Below, piece after piece: positions 16,596 through 24,422 of a DNA stretch of 64,000 bases (within the stretch, counting starts at the first letter, position 1; each line of letters starts with the position of its first letter). The DNA comes from CAYRJD01 sp964424585 (lineage in GTDB: Bacteria; Actinomycetota; Acidimicrobiia; Acidimicrobiales; Poriferisodalaceae). The stretch covers positions 26,961-90,960 of the forward strand of contig CAYRJD010000010.1 of the NCBI GenBank assembly GCA_964424585.1, in the 5' to 3' direction. A program made the translations under genes and the position numbers. Below the pieces are notes generated by a model. It had not been told where the DNA came from. It saw nothing but the letters and a program-made list of their open reading frames with translations, and ran no database searches.

Positions 16596-17423
16596 CTAGG
16601 CGGTGCCGGTAGTGAGGGCGGCGATGGCGTCGATGGCGATCTTGTCGGGCGACTGGAGAGGGCCGAAGTGGCTGAGGCGCGGGTATTCGATGAGCTGTGA
16701 GTTGGGTAGCACTTCGTGGGCGGGCACGCCGATGTCGCCGAAGGTGACGTCGGTGCCGCGTCCGATGACGACCGGCGTGGTCGCACCGGCGATGACGTCG
16801 GTCGTGGACGTGTGCTCGCCGCGGTAGGTCGCCGCCTCGATATCTGGGTGACAACGCAGCTCGACCGCTCCGTCGTGTGCGTCACGCAACCCGTGGGCCA
16901 CGTAGCTCGCGAGCGCGTCGGCTCGCACGTGCGCGAACGGCGGTCGGGTCGCGAAGCGCATGTGTGCCTCGCCGCGCGAGGCAAAGCGCGCTAGGCGTTT
17001 CTCGGCCGTCGCGATTAACGGGTTCTCATCTGGGCCGAACACCTCTGCCGGGCGCCACACGACCGGCTCGTATCCGTACATCGCGGCGATCAGCCCCGGG
17101 TGGGTCGCGTCGGCTATCAGCAGACATGCGGCGCCGAAGGAGTGGCCGACGCACCGCAGGGTGCCGTGGGCGATGCCGAGCTGGCCGACAGCCTGATAGA
17201 GGTCTTCCGCGAGCGTCGTCCAGCGATAGTCGCCGTCGGGCGCGGGCGGGCTCCATCCGTGGCCACGCAGGTCGAGCGCGAGCACGCGAAAGTGCTCGGC
17301 CAAGCGGTCGGTGAGCGGCCCGTACGTGCGAGCGTTGAAGCCGGTGGCGTGCACGAACAGCACGGTCTCGCCGCCGCCGCCCAAGTCGTGAACCGCCACT
17401 TCGGTGCCGTTGGCGGCGACCAT
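16596..17423 (-). CDS. Alpha/beta hydrolase
   Basis: 275-aa hydrolase of unknown substrate. Oxyanion motif LFVHATGFNARTYGPL, nucleophile VGHSFGAACLL, acid within VVIGRGTDVTFGD and His in YPRLSHFGPLQSPDKIA. I chose ATG 17423, directly before the first strand; the frame runs 210 nt further upstream but that part is not hydrolase-like. It closely resembles the hydrolase at 21270, sharing the HDLGG start, the YEPVV/YEPVL block and the SHFGP ending, so the two are probably paralogs. Divergent from the betaine-binding protein gene across 194 bp. Confidence 0.85.
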   Translation of the reverse strand: MVAANGTEVAVHDLGGGGETVLFVHATGFNARTYGPLTDRLAEHFRVLALDLRGHGWSPPAPDGDYRWTTLAEDLYQAVGQLGIAHGTLRCVGHSFGAACLLIADATHPGLIAAMYGYEPVVWRPAEVFGPDENPLIATAEKRLARFASRGEAHMRFATRPPFAHVRADALASYVAHGLRDAHDGAVELRCHPDIEAATYRGEHTSTTDVIAGATTPVVIGRGTDVTFGDIGVPAHEVLPNSQLIEYPRLSHFGPLQSPDKIAIDAIAALTTGTA

Positions 17424-17617
17424 CTTCGGGGCCGGCTCGGCCGTCTGCGGGCTCGTTTGGCGCGGCTGAGGCACAGGCCGCAAGGTTACGGATTTGTTAC
17501 CGATGGCGGCGGTTGGCAGGAAATCGCCCCAGTGAGCCGCGAGTGGCTGGTTAGGTTCGCCGCCGACGTTGACTGATGCCCCGCAAGTCGTTGGGCGCAC
17601 TATGGAAAGGATTTCAC

Positions 17618-18769
17618 ATGTCGACACGAACAACTACCCGATGGCTGCTAGCACTGATGGCGGTCGCTCTAGTCGGTGCCGCCTGCGGCAGCAGCGACGA
17701 CGATGCCGATGACACGTCAGCGGCCAGCGACGATACGACCGAGATGTCGATGACGCCTGGCGAGGGCACGACCATCACGATGGGTCGGGCCAACTGGTCG
17801 ACCGGCTACTTCCAGGCCGAGCTCTACCGACAGATGCTGGGTGAGTTGGGCTACGAGGTGAGCGACCCCGCCGAGCTTGAACTCGCCCCGCAGAACGCGT
17901 ACGTGGCGATGGCTCAAGGAGACTTCGACTTCTGGGCGAACAGCTGGTATCCCGGGCACCTGAGCTGGCTCGATGGCGAGTTGACCGACGGCTCGCAGGT
18001 GCGTGAGCACGTGTCAGTTGTCGGCGAAGAGATGATCGCGGGCGGCCTGCAGGGCATGCTGATCGAGAAGGGCTTCGCGGATGAGTTCGACATACGCACC
18101 ATCGACGATCTCGACACCAACGCAGCGGCGATAGAGGAGTTCGACAAGTTCGACTCGTCGCCGGGGAACGGCAGCGCCGACATTTTGGGTTGCCCCGAAA
18201 GCTGGACGTGCGACGACATCCTCGAGTCGACCATCGCGTTCGCTGGGTGGGAGAACATCCAACAAACCAAGGCTGGCTACGACGCGATGTTCGCGCAGGC
18301 CGTCAACCAAGCCGCAGACGGCGAGCCCTTCGTCATCTACACCTGGACGCCTTCGGCCTACATCACGCAGCTGATCCCGGGCGAAAACGTCTACTGGGTC
18401 GGCATCGAGAACACCCTGGATGACTCCAACCCGCTCGGCGTGGAAGGCGGCCACGAGTGGGACCAGCGCCCGGGACGCGCACCAATCAGAGCCGAGCTGT
18501 GCCCGTCTGCGGAAGACGACCCCGACGGGCTGTGCAAGATCGGCTGGGTCGCGGCCGACATCCAGGTGACCGCCAACAACGAGTTCTTGGCCGACAACCC
18601 GGCTGCCGAAGAGCTGTTCGAGCAGGTCAAGCTCTCGGTGATCGAGGTGTCGCTCGCCAACGTCGAACAAGACGAGGGTGCCGACCCGGCCCAACTCGCC
18701 ACAACGTGGATCGCGGACAACCGCGCTCTCGTCGACGGCTGGCTCGACGCAGCGAGGGCGGCCGCCTAG
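17618..18769 (+). CDS. Glycine betaine/proline-type ABC substrate-binding lipoprotein (ProX/OpuAC-like)
   Basis: Extracytoplasmic solute-binding protein. ATG 17618 follows AAAGGA and opens a lipoprotein signal (RWLLALMAVALVGAACGSS, lipobox Cys at about residue 23), then an acidic linker. The mature part shows the OpuAC pattern: ITMGRANWSTGYFQAELYRQ, DFWANSWYPGHLSW and PFVIYTWTPSAYI carry Trp and Tyr residues of the type that form the aromatic cage for quaternary amines. No permease or ATPase gene is adjacent, so it is either an orphan receptor or served by a transporter elsewhere. 383 aa. Compatible-solute uptake would suit a saline habitat, which is only inference. Confidence 0.87.
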   Translation: MSTRTTTRWLLALMAVALVGAACGSSDDDADDTSAASDDTTEMSMTPGEGTTITMGRANWSTGYFQAELYRQMLGELGYEVSDPAELELAPQNAYVAMAQGDFDFWANSWYPGHLSWLDGELTDGSQVREHVSVVGEEMIAGGLQGMLIEKGFADEFDIRTIDDLDTNAAAIEEFDKFDSSPGNGSADILGCPESWTCDDILESTIAFAGWENIQQTKAGYDAMFAQAVNQAADGEPFVIYTWTPSAYITQLIPGENVYWVGIENTLDDSNPLGVEGGHEWDQRPGRAPIRAELCPSAEDDPDGLCKIGWVAADIQVTANNEFLADNPAAEELFEQVKLSVIEVSLANVEQDEGADPAQLATTWIADNRALVDGWLDAARAAA

Positions 18770-18833
18770 AGACGCCCAGCGCCTCCCGTCGCAACACGTC
18801 CGGGCTGGCTGACTGCGCGCTAGCGAGACAGCC

Positions 18834-19670
18834 TCAGTCGGCCAGCTCGGGCAGCGGCATCGGCTTCGTCTCGGCCGACACCTTCGCGAGCCCGCCGTCG
18901 ACCACCAGCGTCTCGCCGGTGACGTAGCGGGCGGCATCGCTCGCGAAGAACAGCACGACATCCGCGATGTCATCGGCGAAGCCCCACCGCTTGAGCGCGA
19001 CCTGCGCCGCCAGATCTTCAATCAGGCCCGGCACTTCGCTTCGAGCGCGCTCCCAGATCGCGGTCGCAACGAGCCCGGGCGCAATCGAGTTGACGCGGAT
19101 GCCCTTGGGGCCCCAGTCGGCCGCGAGCGCGCGAGTCATGCCGTCGACGGCGCCCTTGGTGCCGGCATAGGCGACCCGCCCCAGCGGGCCACGCACCGCG
19201 GCGATCGAGCTGATGTTGATGACCGATCCGCCGCCGCGGGCCGCCATCTGCTCGCCCAGCGCGGCGGTGAGCATCACCAGGCTGCGCACGTTGATCGAAA
19301 ACACCTCATCGAAGTCGGCCTCGGTCAGCTGGTCGGGCGTGCGGCGCATCGGAATGCCCGCGTTGTTCACCAACACGTCGACGCCAGGCACCGCCGCCAG
19401 CACGTCACGGGCCAGCTCCGCGCCCGCGCCCACCGGCTCGAGGTCGCTTACCACCACCACCGGCGAGTTGGCGAGCCCGCTCGCGACCCGCTCGAGGTCG
19501 TTTGCCGTGCGGCCGGTCAGCACAACCTGCGCGCCCGCCGCGTCGAGCGCGACCGCGCACGCCTCGCCGATGCCCCGGCTCGCGCCGGTGACCAGCGCGA
19601 TCTTGTCGTCAAGTCTGAATCTGTCGAGCACGCCAGCCGGGTCGAGCGGCTGTTCACTCCCCAGTGTCAC
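18834..19670 (-). CDS. Short-chain dehydrogenase/reductase
   Basis: NAD(P)-dependent SDR of 278 aa. Cofactor loop VTGASRGIGEACA at about residues 28-40, NNAGIP, catalytic Ser in INISSIAAVRG, and Tyr-Lys in VAYAGTKGAVDGM, with the C-terminal SDAARYVTGETLVVDGG. The GTG start overlaps the stop of the upstream nitroreductase as GTGA (19670-19667), so the two form a coupled operon on the minus strand. The substrate cannot be inferred; the pair could reduce and then process a nitro- or enone-type compound. Confidence 0.88.
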   Translation of the reverse strand: MTLGSEQPLDPAGVLDRFRLDDKIALVTGASRGIGEACAVALDAAGAQVVLTGRTANDLERVASGLANSPVVVVSDLEPVGAGAELARDVLAAVPGVDVLVNNAGIPMRRTPDQLTEADFDEVFSINVRSLVMLTAALGEQMAARGGGSVINISSIAAVRGPLGRVAYAGTKGAVDGMTRALAADWGPKGIRVNSIAPGLVATAIWERARSEVPGLIEDLAAQVALKRWGFADDIADVVLFFASDAARYVTGETLVVDGGLAKVSAETKPMPLPELAD

Positions 19671-20344
19671 GTAGCGGTCGCACCGGTGAACGTCGCGCCG
19701 TCGAACGTGTTGACGGTGGTGAACTCCTCAACCGACTTTCGCCGCAGCTTGGTGATCTGCTTGGTCGGATAGCCGAGCGGCACCATCGCCGCGACCGCGT
19801 GGTGCGAAGGCAGCCCGAGCAGCTTCTGCACCTCGGGCTCGCTGCCCGCCAGGTAGGTGGTGAGCACGCCCGCGAGCCCCTCGGCTCGGGCAGCCAGCAA
19901 GACGCTCCACACGAACGGATACACCGAACCGCCGCTGATCACGCCGATGCGGTCGAGCCCAGAGTCGAGGCTGGCCACCACCGACAGGTCGACCGAAACC
20001 ACCAGCACGACCGGCGCGTCAACCATCTCGGCCAAACCTGGGAAGTCTCGGTTGGTCTTCGCTGCCGCCTCGACATCGACCGACGTCGGGTGGATGGTGT
20101 TCCACGGCGCCTCGCCCGCTTCCATCTGCGCCAAGTACACCGAAGTAGTCGGCTTGATGAGCGGAACGAACGCCTCGCGGGTGGCGCGGTCGCGCACCAC
20201 GATGACGTGCCAACCCTGCCGGTTGCCGCCGTTCGGCGCGAAGCGCGCCTGATCGAGTAGTCGGTAGACGACGTCGTCGCCGACCGGCTGATCTGTCCAG
20301 CTGCGACACGAGAACGTCGTGCGCAGCACTTCTTCTATTTCCAT
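19667..20344 (-). CDS. Nitroreductase family protein
   Basis: FMN-dependent nitroreductase-fold enzyme of 225 aa. The N-terminal FSCRSWTDQPVGDDVVYRLL matches the family's RSxRxF-type FMN-binding start, RFAPNGGNRQGWHVIVVRD is the second FMN segment, and the C-terminal MVPLGYPTKQITKLRRKSVEE is the usual closing motif. First gene of a two-gene unit, coupled to the SDR by a 4-nt overlap. The physiological substrate is unknown; in this context small-molecule catabolism is likelier than a specific biosynthetic role. Confidence 0.88.
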   Translation of the reverse strand: MEIEEVLRTTFSCRSWTDQPVGDDVVYRLLDQARFAPNGGNRQGWHVIVVRDRATREAFVPLIKPTTSVYLAQMEAGEAPWNTIHPTSVDVEAAAKTNRDFPGLAEMVDAPVVLVVSVDLSVVASLDSGLDRIGVISGGSVYPFVWSVLLAARAEGLAGVLTTYLAGSEPEVQKLLGLPSHHAVAAMVPLGYPTKQITKLRRKSVEEFTTVNTFDGATFTGATAT

Positions 20345-20427
20345 GGCCGGTCACTCTGCCACACGCAGCGCCCGTTCGCCAAAAGTGGCGCACCGTCTGT
20401 CGCGAGGCGAGCGCCCGGCCGCCCGTC

Positions 20428-21171
20428 TCAGCTAGCCGTGTGCTGCGCCAGAAACTCAGCGCTGCGCGCCATCGCCGCGCTGCGGCCCGGCTCGATCTTC
20501 CACTCTTCGATCAGCTCGGCGTTCTGCGCCAGCTCGACGACCTTGCGCGAGATCGCCGGCGGGTGCGCCGGGTCGTTGCCCATCAGCACCAGCAGCGGCG
20601 TGGCGACCGACGACACGAACACCTCATCGACGTTGAACATGAACTTGCTCTCGTCGTCCCACAAGTTGCGGCGCAGCGCGGCCAACGTGTCTTCGCTGAC
20701 GTCGCCAGCCTCGGGCGGCAGCTCGGTCGCCCAGCCGGCCTGCATCTCATAGAACAGCTCGCGGTTGTCGTCGACGCCGATGGGCTGAAAGATGACGCCG
20801 CAAGCCACACGCTCGGGTGCCGCTTCGATGAGCCCCATGATGAACGGGCCGCCGATGCACATGCCCATCACGGCGAAGCGGTCGATGCCCAAGTGGCTCA
20901 TCAACGCCAGCTGGTCTTGCGTGTAGGTCGCCCAGCCGTGGCTAGCGGTGATCGGCGCGCTCGACCGTCCGGCGTTGCGCTGATCCATCACGATGCAGCG
21001 GAAGTGGGGGCCGAGTTCGTCCGCCGGATGCCACGGCGCTTCACGCCAGTACTGCGCCGACGACCGCAGCGCGCCGGCGGCGATCATCAACACTGGGAAG
21101 CCGTCGCCGCCGGTGTCGTCATACGCGATGTTGACGGTGCCGTCGGGCGTGTCTCGGGTGAACGTGGGCAT
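20428..21171 (-). CDS. Alpha/beta hydrolase with Cys at the nucleophile position
   Basis: 247-aa hydrolase-fold protein. The nucleophile elbow reads VMGMCIGGPFIMGL (about residues 99-112), with Cys where most relatives have Ser. The rest is ordinary: VLMIAAGALRSSAQYW for the oxyanion strand, MDQRNAGRS after strand 4, and LVLMGNDPAHPPA carrying the likely acid. No clear GH catalytic-His motif is seen at the C terminus, where EEWKIEPGRSAAMARSAEF follows. Cys nucleophiles are known in dienelactone hydrolases. ATG 21171; it stands alone on the minus strand. Confidence 0.8.
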   Translation of the reverse strand: MPTFTRDTPDGTVNIAYDDTGGDGFPVLMIAAGALRSSAQYWREAPWHPADELGPHFRCIVMDQRNAGRSSAPITASHGWATYTQDQLALMSHLGIDRFAVMGMCIGGPFIMGLIEAAPERVACGVIFQPIGVDDNRELFYEMQAGWATELPPEAGDVSEDTLAALRRNLWDDESKFMFNVDEVFVSSVATPLLVLMGNDPAHPPAISRKVVELAQNAELIEEWKIEPGRSAAMARSAEFLAQHTAS

Positions 21172-21185
21172 GTTTGGCCCTCCTC

Positions 21186-21220
21186 GGGTAACGGCCTTGG
21201 GTAACGGCCTTGGGTAGCGG
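21186..21220. repeat. 13-bp tandem repeat, about 2.7 copies
   Basis: GGGTAACGGCCTT occurs at 21186-21198 and 21199-21211, followed by a partial copy GGGTAGCGG. It lies between the divergent hydrolase genes at 21171 and 21270. Similar 12-14 bp repeats occur near 45301, 45845, 54348 and 55179. Confidence 0.8.
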
Positions 21221-21253
21221 TTGCGAGCGCAGAGCCTACGAGCGAAGCGGCAC

Positions 21254-21259
21254 TAGCCT
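21254..21259 (+). promoter_or_regulatory. -10-like TAGCCT, probable leaderless start
   Basis: TAGCCT ends 10 nt before ATG 21270, and there is no Shine-Dalgarno sequence between them. The transcription start would fall close to the ATG. Confidence 0.45.
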
Positions 21260-21269
21260 GTGCGCCCCA

Positions 21270-22109
21270 ATGCTCCGCCTAACCGGCTCCGATAATGAGC
21301 ACGCCGTGCTGCACGACTTGGGCGGCCACGGCCCGCCGCTGCTGCTGACCCACGGCAACGGCCTCAACGCGGGGATGTGGGCGACGGTCGTGCCGCACCT
21401 CGCGAGCGACTTTCACTGCTGGGGGCTCGACTTCCGCGGCCACGGCGCAGCTCGGCCGACCCATGATGAGTTCTCGGTCGACCGGGCGCGCTTCGTCGCC
21501 GAGGTGGGCGCCGCGGTCGACGCACTCGGCGGCGACCCGATCGCCGCGGTCGGCCACTCGCTCGGCGGTGCGAGCTTGCTGCTGTCGGAGATCGAACGGC
21601 CAGGACGGTTCAGCAAGATTTTCGCCTACGAACCCGTCCTCACGCCCGACGGGTTCGAGCGCCCGCACGGCGAGCACCCGCTGGTCGTCGCGGCGCGGCG
21701 TCGGCGCATCCGGTTCGCCAACGTCGCCGAAGCGTTCGACCGGCTCACGTCGAAGCTGCCGTTCTCGGCGTGCGAACCCGCCGCTGTGCGCGCCTACCTA
21801 GAAACCGGCAGCTACCCGACCCTCGACGGCGCGGTGCGGCTGTCGTGCTCGGGCAACACCGAGGCCCGCATCTACGAGACCAGCGAGCTGGTCGACTTCG
21901 CGCGGCTTGCCGAGGTGAAGTGCCCGGTGGTGGTCGCACGCGGCGACCGAGTCGGCACCAACAACGAGGTGCCGCCGATGCTGGCCCAGCCGATAGCCGA
22001 CGCGCTCGGCGACGGACGGCTGGTCAGCTTCGCCAGCTTGAGCCACTTCGGCCCGATGGAAGACGGCACCCAGGTAGCGGCGAGCATCCGCGCAGAACTG
22101 CTGGGCTAG
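21270..22109 (+). CDS. Alpha/beta hydrolase
   Basis: 279-aa hydrolase, substrate unknown. LLLTHGNGLNAGMWATVV is the oxyanion strand, AVGHSLGGASLLL the nucleophile elbow, VVVARGDRVGTNN carries the acid and FASLSHFGPMEDG the His. ATG 21270 directly precedes the first strand; an in-frame start 60 nt upstream adds unlikely residues. It resembles the hydrolase at 16596-17423 along its length, so a duplicated pair within 5 kb is likely. Its stop overlaps that of the amidohydrolase on the other strand by 4 nt. Confidence 0.87.
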   Translation: MLRLTGSDNEHAVLHDLGGHGPPLLLTHGNGLNAGMWATVVPHLASDFHCWGLDFRGHGAARPTHDEFSVDRARFVAEVGAAVDALGGDPIAAVGHSLGGASLLLSEIERPGRFSKIFAYEPVLTPDGFERPHGEHPLVVAARRRRIRFANVAEAFDRLTSKLPFSACEPAAVRAYLETGSYPTLDGAVRLSCSGNTEARIYETSELVDFARLAEVKCPVVVARGDRVGTNNEVPPMLAQPIADALGDGRLVSFASLSHFGPMEDGTQVAASIRAELLG

Positions 22110-23248
22110 GCCGCCGCCGGCAGCTTGTCGGGGTCGAGTCCGTAGAGATCGATCACGTTGCTCCACACCATCTGCTCGCGCTCATCTTCCGGCACGTCGG
22201 CGAAAATGCGCTCCAGGATGGACTGTGAGTTCGGCCAAATCGAATCGTGGTGCGGGTAGTCGTTGCCCCACAACAAGTTGGGCACGCCGATGGAGTGACG
22301 AGTGGCGACGCCCTCGGCGTCGTCTTCAAACGTCACCCAGAAGTTGCGGTCGAAGTACTCCGACGGCTTCATCGTGAGCCCGTCTGCGACCTCCCACGGA
22401 GTGCGGTAGGCGGCGTGGTCGAGCCGCTGCTTGAAGTGGCCGACCCAGCCAGTCTCGTATTCGGCGCAGACGAACCGCAGCGCAGGAAACCGCTCGACCA
22501 CTCCCCCGCAAATCAAGTCGATGATGGTGTTGGCGACCGTCGTGTGAGCCAAGGTGTAGCCCTTGAGGCTGCCCGCTGGGGTGCCCCAGTGCTCGGGCAT
22601 CCCGCCTTCGAGCGACGAGCCGGTGAAGATGTGCATGGTGAGCGGCACGTTGTAGGCGGCCACCCGCTCCCAGAACGGGTCGTAGTCGGCGTGGCTATAC
22701 GGGCGCTGCGGGTCGACGTGCGCGGGAATGGCGAAGCCACGCACGCCCTTCGCGGCCGAGCGGTCGACCTCCGCGATGGCTCGCTCGACGTCTGGCAGCG
22801 GCAGGCACCCCACGCCGATGAGGCGGTTCGGGTCGACCGAGCAGTAGTCGAGCACCCAGTCGTTGTGGTTGCGGAACGCCGCGTCGCGCACCTCGTCGTT
22901 GGGAATGGCGAACGTGAACATCGACAGGCTCGGGTACATCACCTCGCCCACGATGCCGTCTTGGGTTTGCTCGTCGAGGCGGGCCGATGGGTCCATCACG
23001 CCGGGGTTGAAGCCGTCGTAGCCCATCTCGATGCGCTCGTGCGTCTTCGGGTCTGACAAGCTCGCGCCGGCGATGCCGAGCCGGCCCACCGGCACCGCTC
23101 GCATGTTGTTCGGCAGCACCAGCCAGGTGCCCTTCTTGCCGTCGTGGTCTTGGGCGATGAACGGGGCGTGCTCGCCGAACCGGTCGGTCAGCCCGGCGTA
23201 GATGTCGCGGGCTTCGACGACGTGTGAGTCGCAGGAGTAGTAGCGCAT
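22106..23248 (-). CDS. Amidohydrolase family 2 (ACMSD-like metal-dependent hydrolase or decarboxylase)
   Basis: TIM-barrel metallohydrolase of 380 aa. The first metal site appears as YYSCDSHVVE (a DxH-like motif at about residues 7-9), and later ligands are likely in TMHIFTGSS, VCAEYETGW and the WGNDYPHHDSIWP block, whose Asp is typical of amidohydrolase-2 enzymes. GVRGFAIPAHVDPQRP is also characteristic. I start it at ATG 23248, preceded by a good GGAG site. The family includes 2-amino-3-carboxymuconate semialdehyde, gamma-resorcylate and 5-carboxyvanillate decarboxylases, so a role in aromatic breakdown is possible. The exact reaction is not known. Confidence 0.87.
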   Translation of the reverse strand: MRYYSCDSHVVEARDIYAGLTDRFGEHAPFIAQDHDGKKGTWLVLPNNMRAVPVGRLGIAGASLSDPKTHERIEMGYDGFNPGVMDPSARLDEQTQDGIVGEVMYPSLSMFTFAIPNDEVRDAAFRNHNDWVLDYCSVDPNRLIGVGCLPLPDVERAIAEVDRSAAKGVRGFAIPAHVDPQRPYSHADYDPFWERVAAYNVPLTMHIFTGSSLEGGMPEHWGTPAGSLKGYTLAHTTVANTIIDLICGGVVERFPALRFVCAEYETGWVGHFKQRLDHAAYRTPWEVADGLTMKPSEYFDRNFWVTFEDDAEGVATRHSIGVPNLLWGNDYPHHDSIWPNSQSILERIFADVPEDEREQMVWSNVIDLYGLDPDKLPAAA

Positions 23249-23330
23249 GGTGATCTCCACTTTCTGTCGCGTGGCGTTCAAACTACTACCACTCACACGA
23301 CGGGGCAGGCGTGCGTGGCAAACTCGCCGG

Positions 23331-24314
23331 ATGCGAGCAGTTGAAGTTCAGTCTCTCACCGGCCCTAACGGCGTGGCGGTCGTCGAAGCCGACGAGCCGG
23401 TCGCCGACGCCGAGCGCGCGATCGTCGACATCGTGTGCGGCGGCGTGTCGTTTCCCGACTTGCTGCAGAGCCAGGGCCTCTATCAGCATCGGCCCGAGCC
23501 GCCGTTTCGGCCCGGCATCGAAGCGTCCGGGGTGGTGCGCAGCGCGCCTGACGGGTCGGGCTTTGCCGCGGGAGACCCGGTGTGCGTGACGACGCGCGGG
23601 TGCTTGGCGGAGGTGGTGGCGTCGCGGCCTCAAGACCTCTTTCATCTGCCGCGCGAGCTGACGTTCGAACAAGGCGCAGCGCTGGTGATGAACTACCAGA
23701 CGGCTGTTTTCTGCATGGTCGACCGCGGGCAGCTCGCCGCTGGCGAGTCGGTGCTGATCATGGGCGCGTCGGGCGGGGTGGGCACCTCCGGCATTCAGGT
23801 CGCGAAAGCGGTCGGCGCGTCGCTCGTGATCGGGCTGGTGTCGAGCGAAGCGAAGGGCGAGGTGGCGCGCGACGCTGGCGCGGACGAGGTCGTGCTGGTG
23901 AGCGACACCTGGAAAGACGAGGTGCGCGAGCTCACCGGCGGCCGAGGCGTCGACATGACGTATGACCCGGTCGGCGGCGACAGGTTCTTAGACGGGCTGC
24001 GCGCGCTGGCGCGCTTCGGACGGCTGGTCGTGGTGGGCTTCGCGGCGGGCGAGATTCCGACGGTCAAGGTCAACCGATTGTTGCTGCGCAACGTCAGCGT
24101 CGTCGGCGCGGCGTGGGGCGAGGCCGTGTCAGCCGACCCGTCTATTCCGGCGCGCATTCACGAGCGCCTGCTGCCGATGATCTCCTCCGGCGCGGTGCGC
24201 CCTCCCATCGGTCAGGTGCTCGACTTCGGCGAGGCCGCGGAGGCCTACCGCTTGCTCGACGAGCGCGAAGCCGTCGGCAAGGTGCTGCTGCGAGTCCGCC
24301 CCGACCCCGCCTGA
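23331..24314 (+). CDS. NADPH:quinone oxidoreductase-like zinc-independent MDR enzyme
   Basis: Medium-chain dehydrogenase/reductase of 327 aa. The N-terminal GroES-like domain has CGGVSFPDLLQSQGLYQ and PFRPGIEASGVV; the Rossmann domain has VLIMGASGGVGTSGIQVAKA (about residues 140-159) for NADPH. Zinc ligands are absent, as in quinone oxidoreductases and enoyl reductases of this group. The C-terminal GQVLDFGEAAEAYRLLDEREAVGKVLL is standard. ATG 23331 lies 82 bp from the divergent amidohydrolase start. An NADPH-dependent reductase of enones or quinones is the safest reading. Confidence 0.9.
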   Translation: MRAVEVQSLTGPNGVAVVEADEPVADAERAIVDIVCGGVSFPDLLQSQGLYQHRPEPPFRPGIEASGVVRSAPDGSGFAAGDPVCVTTRGCLAEVVASRPQDLFHLPRELTFEQGAALVMNYQTAVFCMVDRGQLAAGESVLIMGASGGVGTSGIQVAKAVGASLVIGLVSSEAKGEVARDAGADEVVLVSDTWKDEVRELTGGRGVDMTYDPVGGDRFLDGLRALARFGRLVVVGFAAGEIPTVKVNRLLLRNVSVVGAAWGEAVSADPSIPARIHERLLPMISSGAVRPPIGQVLDFGEAAEAYRLLDEREAVGKVLLRVRPDPA

Positions 24315-24371
24315 TCGGGTTGCGCCGCTAGCCAGCGCACGAGCACACTGAAACCCGCGACTAGTCGATCC

Positions 24372-24392
24372 CTTATAGATTATATCTATAAG
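24372..24392. promoter_or_regulatory. Perfect 21-bp AT-rich palindrome upstream of ATPase B
   Basis: CTTATAGAT (24372-24380), TAT, ATCTATAAG (24384-24392): nine-base arms that match perfectly. Such an AT-rich palindrome is exceptional in this G+C-rich window and lies 30 nt before ATG 24423. An operator for a dimeric repressor, overlapping the promoter, is the simplest reading. The same ATCTATA core recurs upstream of ATPase C. Confidence 0.7.
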
Positions 24393-24422
24393 AAACCAGC
24401 TATTCGTGAAGGATGCGAGGCC

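Noticed and set aside
17569..17603. Sigma70-type promoter for the betaine-binding protein (TTGACT at 17569)
   Set aside because: The next TAT-like hexamer (TATGGA at 17601) is 26 bp away, too far for a normal spacer.
18014..19021. Minus-strand frame spanning the 3' end of the binding protein and the SDR start
   Set aside because: It contains SDR-complement sequence in another frame and no recognisable domain.
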